Position numbers and translations under genes: made by a program
Notes under the pieces: generated by a model
What the model saw: the letters and a program-made list of their open reading frames with translations, nothing else
What the model was told of the DNA's origin: nothing
Database searches by the model: none
NCBI RefSeq assembly: GCF_009765875.1
Contig: NZ_LMUP01000008.1
Coordinates: forward strand, 487,776-551,775
Source: Pedobacter sp. L105
GTDB lineage: Bacteria > Bacteroidota > Bacteroidia > Sphingobacteriales > Sphingobacteriaceae
Direction of reading: 5' to 3'
DNA: 64,000 nt
In this document: positions 1 through 8,251 of the stretch, in pieces
Layout: every line of letters starts with the position of its first letter
Position numbering within the stretch: position 1 is the stretch's first letter

Positions 1-1032
1 TTCTACACGCGTTTGATATACGGGGATGTTGATTATATCCTGATCCTGTAAACGGATGTTTCCAGTCTGCAGACCTTTCAAAAGAAAACTATAGACGTCT
101 ATAGTAGATACAATTTTATTGTTTCTTATAACCTGTATTTTTCTAAAAGATCCATTTTCATTTGGACCTCCAGAGGCACTTAGGGCATTGAAAACCGTAG
201 ACAGAGAAGACAAGGTGTAAGAACCAGGCTTAACTACCTCTCCCAATAAAGTAATTTTAATGCTTCTTATATTTCCCAGGTTGATAGCAACATTGGTACG
301 GCCATTTTTTAAGCCACCGTATGTTTTACCCATGGCAGCACGAATCTTGGATGTTGCTTCCTCAATTGATAATCCGCCAACAGTAACTAGTCCAACATAT
401 TGCAAACGAATAGTTCCTTCTGCACTTACTGTTAATTTATAGTTTGCCTCATTATCACCCGTTAAATCAATCAATAACTGATCATCCGGGCCAATAATAT
501 AACTTTTAGGCGTAGCCATTCTTAAGTTTGGCTCAAAGGTTATATTATCATTTTTGAATAAGTCAGCACCAAACACCTTCGGAATAAGGTTCCCGAAGGC
601 ATCTTTCATTTGCTTCTTATCTCTGTCCGAATGATTTAGCCTTGAAGTTTTTGAAGTATCTGCCAGATTTCCTCTATCATAGTTTCTTCCTGATGATGAC
701 TTATTAGATTGACCCTGATCATCGTCATCACTTCCATCATCATTTTGATTTTTGATTTTGTTTTGAGAATTTCCGCCTTGCTTCCTCAATTGCTCCACAC
801 GAGTTGTTAATTTTTGAACCTCATCGGCCGGCATACCTTGTACGGCAGCCATTTGTTCCATCTGAGCATCACTATAACCAGCAGACTCTGCCTTTTGCAT
901 CAATTGGCGCACTTGTGCATCAGTTAAATCATCAACTTTAACATCAGCGTAACTAGTTTGCGCAAATGCATGTTGAGAAATAATTATGCTGCAAAAAAAC
1001 AATAATACAGCAAAGATTTTTTTAAAATTCAT
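1..1032 (-). CDS. Wza-like polysaccharide export protein (partial, 3' end outside window)
   Basis: The minus-strand frame opens at an ATG at 1030-1032 and is still open at base 1, so only about 344 N-terminal residues are visible. The protein begins with a signal peptide ending near FAQ. A low-complexity stretch rich in N, D, S and K follows at about residues 95-125. Then comes the Poly_export signature (IGPDDQLLIDL, about residue 185) and the start of an SLBB-type domain (VTVGGLSIEEA; LLGEVVKPGSYTL). Proteins of this family form the outer-membrane channel for capsule or exopolysaccharide. The extra N-terminal DAQVRQLMQKAE-like region is common in Bacteroidota homologues. The gene lies 29 bp downstream of gmd on the same strand, so it is probably the next gene in the same transcript, and the export machinery probably continues beyond the window. 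Confidence 0.85.
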   Translation of the reverse strand, partial: MNFKKIFAVLLFFCSIIISQHAFAQTSYADVKVDDLTDAQVRQLMQKAESAGYSDAQMEQMAAVQGMPADEVQKLTTRVEQLRKQGGNSQNKIKNQNDDGSDDDDQGQSNKSSSGRNYDRGNLADTSKTSRLNHSDRDKKQMKDAFGNLIPKVFGADLFKNDNITFEPNLRMATPKSYIIGPDDQLLIDLTGDNEANYKLTVSAEGTIRLQYVGLVTVGGLSIEEATSKIRAAMGKTYGGLKNGRTNVAINLGNIRSIKITLLGEVVKPGSYTLSSLSTVFNALSASGGPNENGSFRKIQVIRNNKIVSTIDVYSFLLKGLQTGNIRLQDQDIINIPVYQTRVE

Positions 1033-1061
1033 AGATATTTTAGGTAGTAATATTTTATATA

Positions 1062-2198
1062 TTATTCGAAGTAATTTAAGGTTCTAAAGCCACCTTTTTT
1101 CAAATATTCGTCTTTTTTCATTAGTTGCAAATCAGACTGAATCATATCTTTTACCAATAATGGTAAATCATATTTAGGATCCCAGCCCAATTGGGTTTTA
1201 GATTTTGTTGGATCGCCTAGTAAAAGGTCCACCTCTGTAGGTCTAAAATACTTAGCATCCACCCTAACAACATCCATTCCAAAATGGAGTGAATCTGTAT
1301 TCAGCCCTAAGCTATTTGCAAGCTCGTAATCGATATCAATGATCACTCCTTTTTCATACTCGTCTTTACCACTAAATTCAACTTCGATACCTAATTCAGC
1401 AAAACTCATTTTTACAAAATCACGAACAGTAGTGGTAATACCCGTAGCAATCACAAAATCTTCAGCCTTTTCCTGCTGAAGAATCAGCCACATGGCTTCA
1501 ATATAATCTTTAGCGTGGCCCCAGTCTCTCTGTGCAGAGAGGTTCCCCAGGTATAAACACTTTTGAAGACCTAAAGCAATTTTACAGGCAGCCCTGGTAA
1601 TTTTACGGGTAACAAAAGTTTCACCTCTTAACGGGCTTTCATGGTTGAATAGGATACCGTTGCAGGCAAACATCCCATAAGCTTCCCTGTAATTCACAGT
1701 AATCCAGTAACCATAAATTTTAGCTACAGCATAAGGAGATCTTGGATAAAAGGGAGTGGTTTCACTTTGGGGAACGGCCTGGACCAGACCATATAACTCT
1801 GAAGTAGAGGCCTGATAAATTCTGGTCTTTTTTTCTAATCCTAAAATACGTACTGCTTCTAATAACCTTAAGGTACCTATACCATCTGCATTAGCAGTAT
1901 ATTCAGGCATTTCGAAACTCACCTGCACATGGCTCATCGCCGCCAGGTTATAAATTTCATCAGGTTGTGTTTCCTGAATAATCCGGATCAGGTTCGTAGA
2001 ATCAGTCAGATCTCCAAAATGAAGCTTAAAATTAACTTCATTCTCATGCTGATCCTGATACAAATGATCAATGCGATCAGTATTAAACAAAGATGATCTT
2101 CTTTTTAGACCATGAACAAAATAACCTTTTTTCAAAAGAAATTCTGCCAGATATGCTCCATCTTGTCCTGTAATACCTGTAATTAAGGCAACTTTCAT
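1062..2198 (-). CDS. gmd: GDP-mannose 4,6-dehydratase
   Basis: A 378-residue short-chain dehydrogenase of the extended type, the usual length for Gmd. The N-terminal Rossmann motif GITGQDGAYLAEFL binds NADP. The active-site Thr/Glu lie in STSELYG (residues 131-137) and the YxxxK pair is Tyr156/Lys160. It converts GDP-mannose to GDP-4-keto-6-deoxymannose, the precursor of GDP-fucose, GDP-rhamnose and related deoxysugars. It sits between rfbD and the Wza-like gene in a minus-strand run with gaps of 81 and 29 bp, which fits a capsule/EPS precursor role. No GDP-fucose synthase is visible, so the final sugar cannot be named from this window. Confidence 0.95.
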   Translation of the reverse strand: MKVALITGITGQDGAYLAEFLLKKGYFVHGLKRRSSLFNTDRIDHLYQDQHENEVNFKLHFGDLTDSTNLIRIIQETQPDEIYNLAAMSHVQVSFEMPEYTANADGIGTLRLLEAVRILGLEKKTRIYQASTSELYGLVQAVPQSETTPFYPRSPYAVAKIYGYWITVNYREAYGMFACNGILFNHESPLRGETFVTRKITRAACKIALGLQKCLYLGNLSAQRDWGHAKDYIEAMWLILQQEKAEDFVIATGITTTVRDFVKMSFAELGIEVEFSGKDEYEKGVIIDIDYELANSLGLNTDSLHFGMDVVRVDAKYFRPTEVDLLLGDPTKSKTQLGWDPKYDLPLLVKDMIQSDLQLMKKDEYLKKGGFRTLNYFE

Positions 2199-2279
2199 TC
2201 AGTAGGTAGGATTTTAATTTAAAAGTTCAAAGATAGGCGAATTATTTGATTCCTGAGAAATACTTGAATTTTCTCCTTG

Positions 2280-3131
2280 CTATAAATTTTGAACACATCG
2301 GTTCAGGCTCTCTCTCCAATAAGGAATTTCAATACCTAAAGCTGTTTTAATCTTAGTTTTATCTAAAACTGAGTAATGAGGCCGCTTAGCTTTAGTCACA
2401 AACGCAGATGAAGCTACCGGCAATACCTTCATATCTACCTCAGCAAATTCGAAAACCGCTTTAGCAAAATCATACCAGGAAGCCACTCCTTCATTACTAT
2501 AATGATATAAACCATAGGCTTTAGGATCATGAGCTATAATCCCAATAATCACCTCTGCCAGATCCATAGCGTAAGTCGGCGTGCCAACCTGATCATAGAT
2601 TACAGTCAGCTCGCTCCTGCTCTGTGCCAGCTTCAGCATTGTTTTAACAAAATTATTAGCTTTCTCAGAGTATAACCAGCTGGTACGGATAATATAATAA
2701 GCTTCCATTACTTCCTGAATCTCCTGCTCGCCTTTCAATTTAGACAAACCATAAACGTTTACAGGGCTGGTATGCAGTGTTTCAGTTAGGGGAATACTGG
2801 AATCGCCATTAAAAACGAAATCAGTAGAAATATGAATTAAGACAGTATGATAGATTAGACAGTTTTCTGCCAGTCTTTTAACAGCGAACTCATTGATCGA
2901 AAAAGCGCGGTCTAAATCTTCTTCTGCCTGATCAACCGCAGTATAGGCTGCGCAATTGATACAATACACCGGCTGGTACTTGTCAAATATTTCCCTGGTT
3001 TGCACATCACTGGTGATATCCAGATCAGCCGATCCTAAAAATATAAAATCATGATCTCCGCCAGACTTAATTTTTTCCTGCAGACACTGTCCAAGTTGTC
3101 CTTTACCGCCGATTACAATTACATTACCCAT
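2280..3131 (-). CDS. rfbD: dTDP-4-dehydrorhamnose reductase
   Basis: A 283-residue RmlD-type reductase. The N-terminal GGKGQLGQCL nucleotide-binding motif, the ISTDFVFNG segment and the catalytic YxxxK pair (Tyr127/Lys131, in YGLSKLKGE) are all present. It reduces dTDP-4-keto-L-rhamnose to dTDP-L-rhamnose, the last step of the rhamnose donor pathway. rmlA, the first enzyme, is 56 kb away at 59320-60183 in a different operon, and rmlB/rmlC are not in the window. Immediate neighbours are gmd and a UDP-HexNAc dehydrogenase, so the cluster supplies several nucleotide sugars for one surface polysaccharide. Confidence 0.93.
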   Translation of the reverse strand: MGNVIVIGGKGQLGQCLQEKIKSGGDHDFIFLGSADLDITSDVQTREIFDKYQPVYCINCAAYTAVDQAEEDLDRAFSINEFAVKRLAENCLIYHTVLIHISTDFVFNGDSSIPLTETLHTSPVNVYGLSKLKGEQEIQEVMEAYYIIRTSWLYSEKANNFVKTMLKLAQSRSELTVIYDQVGTPTYAMDLAEVIIGIIAHDPKAYGLYHYSNEGVASWYDFAKAVFEFAEVDMKVLPVASSAFVTKAKRPHYSVLDKTKIKTALGIEIPYWRESLNRCVQNL

Positions 3132-3180
3132 ATATTTTTCAAAAGATGTTTAGAATGCCACAAAAATAGCATAAATCAGC

Positions 3181-4491
3181 TTAAAGCCTCGCATCTGCGA
3201 AACTTCTGTCGATAAAAGACTTGGTATCAAAAACGATGGCGCCCTGAGCCCGGTAACTGGCGTAATCTATAGTTAAAAATTCTTTGTGTGCTACGGCCAG
3301 AATAATAGCTTTATAAGGTTTTAAAGATAAAACAGGCTCTAAATCAATTTGATATTCCTTCTTCACCTCTTCTGTATTAGCCCAGGGATCATAAATATCA
3401 ACCGACAAACCAAACTGTTCCAATTCCTTATAAATATCAATTACCCTGGTATTTCTGATATCCGGACAATTTTCTTTGAAGGCGAAGCCCAGAATAAGTA
3501 CTTTATCTCCTTTGATTTTATCATCTCTGGCAATCATCATTTTAACCACTTTATTGGCAACAAAAATTCCCATGTTTTCGTTGACGCTCCTGCCCGACAG
3601 GATTACCTGAGGATTATACCCCAGGGCATTAGATTTATAAGCAAGATAATAAGGATCAACCCCGATACAATGCCCGCCTACCAATCCTGGTTTATATTTA
3701 AGAAAATTCCATTTAGTGGCTGCTGCTTCGATCACATCTGATGTATCAATACCTAATTTATCAAAAATTAGTGCCAGTTCATTAACAAAAGAGATATTTA
3801 CATCACGCTGTGCATTTTCGATAGCTTTGGAAGCCTCAGCCACTTTGATGCTTGGTGCCTTATGAGTACCTGCAGTAATGATACTACCATACAACACATC
3901 TATAGCCTCTGCTACTTCAGGTGTAGAACCAGAAGTAACCTTCATAATCGTAGTCAGCGTATTTACCTTATCCCCCGGATTGATTCTTTCAGGAGAATAA
4001 CCACAATAAAAATCAGTATTAAATATTAATCCCGAATATTTTTCCAGTACGGGCACACAATCTTCTTCCGTACAGCCAGGATAAACGGTAGATTCATAAA
4101 TTACAGTATCACCTTTTTTGAGATAAATGGCAATCAACTGACTTGCAGCTAATAGCGGCTTCAAATCCGGCACTTTAAAATGGTCAATTGGTGTAGGCAC
4201 AGTAACAATAAATATGGTATTTACAGCCAGGTCGTTCGGATCTGCTGATAAGCGTAATCCGGTTTCCGCGTCTTTCAATACATTTTTTAGTGCAGGGATA
4301 TCTGCTTCACGGGTACTGTCCTGATAACTATTGAGTTCAGCAATACGATCAGCATTGATATCATAACCCAGCACCTTATACTTTTTCGCAAATTCAATTG
4401 CCAGAGGCAGACCTACGTAACCTAATCCAATAATCGCAATTTTTGCCGGAGGATGAATGTGCATTTTTAAAGTTTTTGGGTCTGCAAACAT
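3181..4491 (-). CDS. UDP-N-acetylhexosamine 6-dehydrogenase (TviB/VipA/WbpO-type)
   Basis: A 436-residue nucleotide-sugar dehydrogenase with the family's three domains. The NAD-binding IGLGYVGLPLA motif is near residue 20. The central domain carries the catalytic cysteine Cys275 in GGHCIGVDPYY. The C-terminal UDP-binding domain has GFAFKENCPDIRNT. The Vi-antigen TviB and Pseudomonas WbpO proteins share this arrangement and oxidise UDP-GlcNAc/UDP-GalNAc to the uronic acid; the exact substrate cannot be read from sequence. A second in-frame ATG at residue 10 is an alternative start, because family members usually begin just before the Rossmann strand. It is the first gene of the minus-strand run tviB-like, rfbD, gmd, wza-like. 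Confidence 0.88.
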   Translation of the reverse strand: MFADPKTLKMHIHPPAKIAIIGLGYVGLPLAIEFAKKYKVLGYDINADRIAELNSYQDSTREADIPALKNVLKDAETGLRLSADPNDLAVNTIFIVTVPTPIDHFKVPDLKPLLAASQLIAIYLKKGDTVIYESTVYPGCTEEDCVPVLEKYSGLIFNTDFYCGYSPERINPGDKVNTLTTIMKVTSGSTPEVAEAIDVLYGSIITAGTHKAPSIKVAEASKAIENAQRDVNISFVNELALIFDKLGIDTSDVIEAAATKWNFLKYKPGLVGGHCIGVDPYYLAYKSNALGYNPQVILSGRSVNENMGIFVANKVVKMMIARDDKIKGDKVLILGFAFKENCPDIRNTRVIDIYKELEQFGLSVDIYDPWANTEEVKKEYQIDLEPVLSLKPYKAIILAVAHKEFLTIDYASYRAQGAIVFDTKSFIDRSFADARL

Positions 4492-4688
4492 ACTAATTAT
4501 TGTCTGCTGCTGAAACGACTATACAAACGCATAACCTGTTTTCAAAGGATTATCAAATAAATATACAACATACAGTGATTTAGAAAAAACAAGATTTAGC
4601 TGAAGAATAAAATATATTTTATATCTTCAAATGCTATTGTTAAAAAAACTCACGTATACCCATAAAATAATTTTACCCTTCTTCAGTA

Positions 4689-5780
4689 ATGCTGCACAAC
4701 GAATTGGAACGTCTAAAGGCCGTGAACAGATTTCTAGCGCTAAAAATAAGCAGGGAGGAAGAGCTCAATGAAATCGTCCGGTATGCAGCTGAAATTTGCA
4801 ATACCCCAATGGCAGCCATTGTGTTATTAGATGACGACACACAATATATTCTATTCAGCATAGGCATAAACATCAGGGAAACTCCCCGCAAAAACGCTTT
4901 ATGTAATTATGTGATTGAGCAGGATGAAATATTTATGATACCCGATACGGAATCAGCCAGGCATTCTTTAGCAAATTCAGCATATAGTGAGTTAAATACC
5001 CGTTTTTTTGCAGGAGCCCCGCTGAAAACCCAGGAAGGATATAGCCTAGGTGGTTTATGTGTAATTGATAGCAAGCCTAATCATTTATCAGACATCCAGT
5101 TAAAAATGCTGGCCGTACTATCCAGGCAGGTGATTCATATCCTGAATTTCGATTTTAGTCTTGCCCTTTTACAGGAACAATATTTTGAAGCAAAAAAATC
5201 AGAAATAAAATTGCGTTCTTTTTTTGAAAGTTCGGTCTCCTGTCACCTTCTGGTAGGGAAAAACCTGGAAGTGTTAGCTTTTAACAAAACTTTCTCTGAA
5301 ATCATGAGGGTCAACAATAACGTAGAAATGCGTATCGGAAACAGTGTGACTGAATATATTGATGATCTTTTTATGCCCGAATTTCTAGTATGCTTTAAGG
5401 AAGCCTTACTGGGTAAACATATCAAAAATGAAAGTGAGATGATCCGGGGAGATGTCAAGATCTGGTGGAACTATGATTATGTTCCCGCTTTTGACGCAGA
5501 TGGTCAAATTATTGGTGTTTCTTATAATGCAGTGAATATTTCAGATTTAAAATTGAAAGAGACGCTGTCTGATGCAAAAGACGCTTCGTTAAAGGCCATA
5601 GCTTATATTCAATCACATGAGATCAGAAGCCCTGTTTCTTCCATTTTAGGATTAATGAATGTGTTTAAAACTGATGATTACCGTGCCTCAAAAGAGGAAA
5701 TGATGATGATGGAACGTGCAGTAATGGATCTGGATGAAAAGATCCGTAAAATTGTTACCCACGCCGCATCCCATAAATAA
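4689..5780 (+). CDS. GAF-PAS sensor protein with HisKA-like helix but no ATPase domain
   Basis: 363 residues. A GAF domain occupies about 15-155 (RFFAGAPLKTQEGYSLGGLCVID is the typical core). A PAS domain spans about 170-290 and ends in GVSYNAVNISDLK. A histidine-kinase dimerisation-type helix pair follows with SHEIRSPVSSILG near 307. The protein then stops after about 50 residues, with no N, G1, F or G2 box of an HATPase_c domain. Either it is a natural short form that pairs with other kinases or senses without phosphorylating, or the ATPase was lost; the sequence after the stop does not encode it. The gene is divergent from the TviB-type dehydrogenase and is followed by a repeat tract and an IS element. 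Confidence 0.8.
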   Translation: MLHNELERLKAVNRFLALKISREEELNEIVRYAAEICNTPMAAIVLLDDDTQYILFSIGINIRETPRKNALCNYVIEQDEIFMIPDTESARHSLANSAYSELNTRFFAGAPLKTQEGYSLGGLCVIDSKPNHLSDIQLKMLAVLSRQVIHILNFDFSLALLQEQYFEAKKSEIKLRSFFESSVSCHLLVGKNLEVLAFNKTFSEIMRVNNNVEMRIGNSVTEYIDDLFMPEFLVCFKEALLGKHIKNESEMIRGDVKIWWNYDYVPAFDADGQIIGVSYNAVNISDLKLKETLSDAKDASLKAIAYIQSHEIRSPVSSILGLMNVFKTDDYRASKEEMMMMERAVMDLDEKIRKIVTHAASHK

Positions 5781-5815
5781 TTGTTTTTCTGTCATGGTTC
5801 TGTTTTCGCTTTGTG

Positions 5816-5864
5816 TTGATAGGGTGTTGGTAGGGGGTTGGTAGGGTGTTGATAGGGGGTTGGT
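5816..5864. repeat. 11-bp tandem repeat, about 4.5 units
   Basis: Units starting at 5816, 5827, 5838, 5849 and (partial) 5860 follow the consensus TTGRTAGGGKG. The tract lies 35 bp after the stop of the GAF-PAS gene and runs directly into the inverted repeat at 5855-5889. It is strongly G-rich on the plus strand, unlike the surrounding DNA. Confidence 0.85.
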
Positions 5865-5889
5865 TCGGGTAATCGCCGAACCAACCCCC
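5855..5889. repeat. perfect 14-bp inverted repeat, 7-base loop
   Basis: The arms at 5855-5868 and 5876-5889 are exact reverse complements with loop 5869-5875. The stem is GC-rich and could end transcription of the GAF-PAS gene, but no T-run follows on either strand, so it is not a standard intrinsic terminator. Its left arm is built from the last 11-bp tandem units. Confidence 0.85.
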
Positions 5890-5964
5890 ACTTTTGGCCC
5901 TGACAATACCTTTTAAAGGCAAAACTAAGTCATAACCAAGTCAAACTGTCTTATACTGAGATTA

Positions 5965-6109
5965 GTTTACAGTAAAAAAGTAAATTACTGATTAGTGTTT
6001 ACGATGAATTTTTGATTTACTGCCTGCTGTTTACAACAGCTTACAATAATAGTTTTAATTCCTGTTTGGTGTTTACATTATTTTTGGATTTTCCTGGCAT
6101 ATGTTTACA
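5965..6109. repeat. 32-bp-period degenerate repeat array at IS left end
   Basis: GTTTAC-type motifs begin at 5965, 5997, 6029, then (shifted by 10) 6039, 6071 and 6103, each pair 32 bp apart. The 6039 copy reads GCTTACA. Between motifs a weaker ATTtaCTG-like core recurs. The same spacing is seen at the opposite end of the element (7470 and 7502). Such iterated motifs are candidate transposase-binding sites; this role is inferred. Confidence 0.65.
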
Positions 6110-6121
6110 TTTTTAAAAGTT

Positions 6122-7006
6122 TTAGATTTTTTGCGCTTTTGGGACTACATTTTCTAATAAATGGGTGTTTTGAGGTGTTTGAAAGTCACAACTCGTGTGC
6201 AATCGTACATTATTGTATTTATGTATTCCCAGTTCAACCCAAGCCTTTGCCTGGGCAATATTTTTAAAGGTTTTTTCCAGATCAAATTCCATCTTAAGAA
6301 TTCCATTTACCCGTTCTGCAATTGCATTATCGTAAGGACTTCCTGATTGGGTCATGCTGATGAATATTTTATTTTCCCTGAGTAAGCAGATGTAGTCATC
6401 ACAACAATATTGCGTACCTCTGTCTGAATGATGAATAAGTGGCCTTATAGGGTATAACCTTCCTTTTAAAGCCATTTTCAGGGCTTTAATGCAACCAATT
6501 GTTCTCAAATCGCTCGCCAGATGGTACCCCACAATTTTCCTGGAATAGGCATCAGTGACCAGTGAGAGGTAGATAAAACAAGTACTAGTACGTAAATAGG
6601 TAATATCACTTACCCATATTTCCTCCGCCTGTACCGCAGCCCTGCGCTGAACCAGATCTGGATGCACTTTGAACCGATGAAAAGAGTTCGTCGTACGTGC
6701 CCATTTCTTTTTTGTCTTAATCAACATTCCCTGGGATCGCATTAGATTAAATACGGCATCTCTGCCCATCGATATGCCATGTCCCTGTAAAAATCCGTTA
6801 TTTAGTTCTTTGTAAAGCTTGATGCACCCAGTTTTAGGAAGCTCTTTTCTGATTTCTCCTATTCTTTCCAGCACAATCTCCTGCTCTATAAAATATAATC
6901 TTAAACTTCTTAAATGGCTATACCAAGCTTGCCTGGTATAGCCAAATGCCGCGCAAAGATGATCAATACTATAATGTTTGCGCGTCCCCCTAAGTTCCTG
7001 GATCAC
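6122..7006 (-). CDS. IS3-family transposase orfB (DDE integrase core)
   Basis: 294 residues. An HTH_21-like N-terminal region (residues 50-100, KTGCIKLYKELN) precedes an rve integrase core. The DDE residues are recognisable in VSDITYL, HHSDRGTQY and NAIAERVNG, with the tract after the final Glu typical of IS3 members. The first codon in this frame is GTG at 7004-7006, overlapping the orfA stop as GTGA. In the IS3 family orfB is usually made as an OrfAB fusion through -1 frameshifting. Nine consecutive A on the coding strand (complement of 7018-7026) followed by G supply an A AAA AAG-type slippery site just upstream, and the frame relation is indeed -1. The reading frame is intact. Confidence 0.93.
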   Translation of the reverse strand: MIQELRGTRKHYSIDHLCAAFGYTRQAWYSHLRSLRLYFIEQEIVLERIGEIRKELPKTGCIKLYKELNNGFLQGHGISMGRDAVFNLMRSQGMLIKTKKKWARTTNSFHRFKVHPDLVQRRAAVQAEEIWVSDITYLRTSTCFIYLSLVTDAYSRKIVGYHLASDLRTIGCIKALKMALKGRLYPIRPLIHHSDRGTQYCCDDYICLLRENKIFISMTQSGSPYDNAIAERVNGILKMEFDLEKTFKNIAQAKAWVELGIHKYNNVRLHTSCDFQTPQNTHLLENVVPKAQKI

Positions 7007-7431
7007 TTGGTAGCAGCTTTTTTTTTGAGATCAGTACCATACTCTTCATTTGCGATAGCAATCACCTTTTCCAAAACTGCTATTTTCATTTCTGCCAATG
7101 CAAGACGTTTTTCCAAATCTTGCTGTTCCTTTGGGCTTAGAGGGATTGATTCGGGTGAAACTGGTTCCTCTGGCATAAATTGATCTTGATTCTTTTTGTA
7201 CCAAGATACAAATCCGGCGATCGTTTGTTCCGGTAATCCATACTTTCTTCCTACCTGTGGATAACTATAATCCCCGTTGATATATTCAAGGGCAACCTGT
7301 ACCCTGAAGCTCTCTGAATGTGGTGAGATTCTGCCTCCTTTGCCTTTACTTGGACGTTCGTTTTCTTTACTCATTTTTCTGGCTTGAAAAACTTTCTTAT
7401 GTAAACTCATTTCAGGAATGGACAAACGCAA
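7003..7431 (-). CDS. IS3-family transposase orfA (helix-turn-helix)
   Basis: 142 residues with the HTH_Tnp_1 fold: SFRVQVALEYINGDYS followed by YPQVGRKYGLPEQTIAGFVSW (residues about 45-80). A C-terminal leucine-zipper-like helix (LEKRLALAEMKIAVLEKVI) serves multimerisation in this family. The C-terminus is lysine-rich (KKKAATK) because it is encoded by the A9 slippery tract. It would bind the element's ends and, when fused to OrfB by frameshift, form the active transposase. The first ATG is 20 bp from the right-hand 57-bp repeat. Confidence 0.9.
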   Translation of the reverse strand: MRLSIPEMSLHKKVFQARKMSKENERPSKGKGGRISPHSESFRVQVALEYINGDYSYPQVGRKYGLPEQTIAGFVSWYKKNQDQFMPEEPVSPESIPLSPKEQQDLEKRLALAEMKIAVLEKVIAIANEEYGTDLKKKAATK

Positions 7432-7480
7432 TTTAATGATAATTTCATTTATGTCCTATACTGACATAAGTTTACATTAA

Positions 7481-8251
7481 GAAAGTAAATTACTAATTTG
7501 GGTTTACAATGATAATCTAATTGCCTTAGCCCTAACCCTCCTGATTGCTGCTGCCTCTTACAGATCAAGACATCTGATTAACCCTGAAACACCTTTAACC
7601 ATATTTCAAAGTCTATTTTATATGCATGCCCCTGCCGACAATCCAGTATTCTGGACGTTGCGCATCGAAGCTGAATATTATATTTTTATAGGCCTGTTTT
7701 TCGTATTGTTAACTCAATTCCCAAAGCTTTCCATTATCATCGGCGTTCCTGTATTGTTATTGCTAAGCCAGACCCTGGTAATCAATTACACCGGATTTTT
7801 CAATTTTATCGTCTATTTTCTCATCGGCACAATTGGATACCTGATTTACATTAAAGAAGAGAATACTATCCTGGAATATCTGGCACTTGCTGTGTCAATT
7901 GCGTTTTCCTTTGTTTTTTATGAACTGGCGGCAGGCATTGTAGCCACTTTAACTATCCTGGTTATCCTATATTTCAGAAAACCTGTAAGCCCTGTTTTAG
8001 AATTTCCAGGAGAAATATCTTATTCACTATACCTGCTTCATTTCCCATTGGGAACAAAACTGATTAATTTATTACAAAGACACATCAGCCCTTCATTAAA
8101 CTGGGCGCTGTTCATCTTTGCAACGTTGGTTTGTTTTGGAGTGGCCTGGTTATTCTGGCAATTTATCGAGAAACCTTCTGCAAGGCTTTCCAGCGCAGTG
8201 AAATACGGAAATGCAAAAACAAAGTTCGAAAACTTTAGTTTAAAATCTTAA
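7481..8251 (+). pseudogene. acyltransferase-3 family gene, 5' part lost at IS insertion
   Basis: The frame is open from 7481, inside the IS end, to the stop at 8251. Readable protein from about 7509 gives LIALALTLLIAAASYRS, a hydrophobic helix. The internal ATG at 7622 then begins MHAPADNPVFWTLRIEAEYY, which matches the WSLSVEEQFY segment typical of OafA/YrhL-like membrane O-acyltransferases. Further transmembrane helices follow, then SYSLYLLHFPLG and a final FIEKPSARL motif. The N-terminal portion with the catalytic H and R region is missing and is not found on the other side of the IS (5781-5946), so DNA was deleted as well as interrupted. The ATG at 7622 could still give a 209-residue product but it should be inactive. 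Confidence 0.75.

Larger units (their letters stand above)
5947..7508 (-). mobile_element. IS3-family insertion sequence (boundaries approximate)
   Basis: The element contains overlapping orfA and orfB on the minus strand. Its limits are set by a 57-bp direct repeat (5947-6003 and 7452-7508, 48 of 57 positions identical), because no terminal inverted repeat was found by eye. Iterated GTTTAC motifs spaced 32 bp apart occur at both ends. An acyltransferase gene lacking its 5' part starts at the right end. Target-site duplications could not be recognised. Confidence 0.75.

Noticed and set aside
3349..3741. 130-residue plus-strand frame inside the TviB-type gene
   Set aside because: Shadow of a well-supported dehydrogenase; hydrophobic start is an effect of the opposite-strand codons.
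5965..6109. CRISPR-like array because of the 32-bp period
   Set aside because: Only a 6-7 base core is shared between units, there are no unique spacers between long identical repeats, and no cas genes are present.
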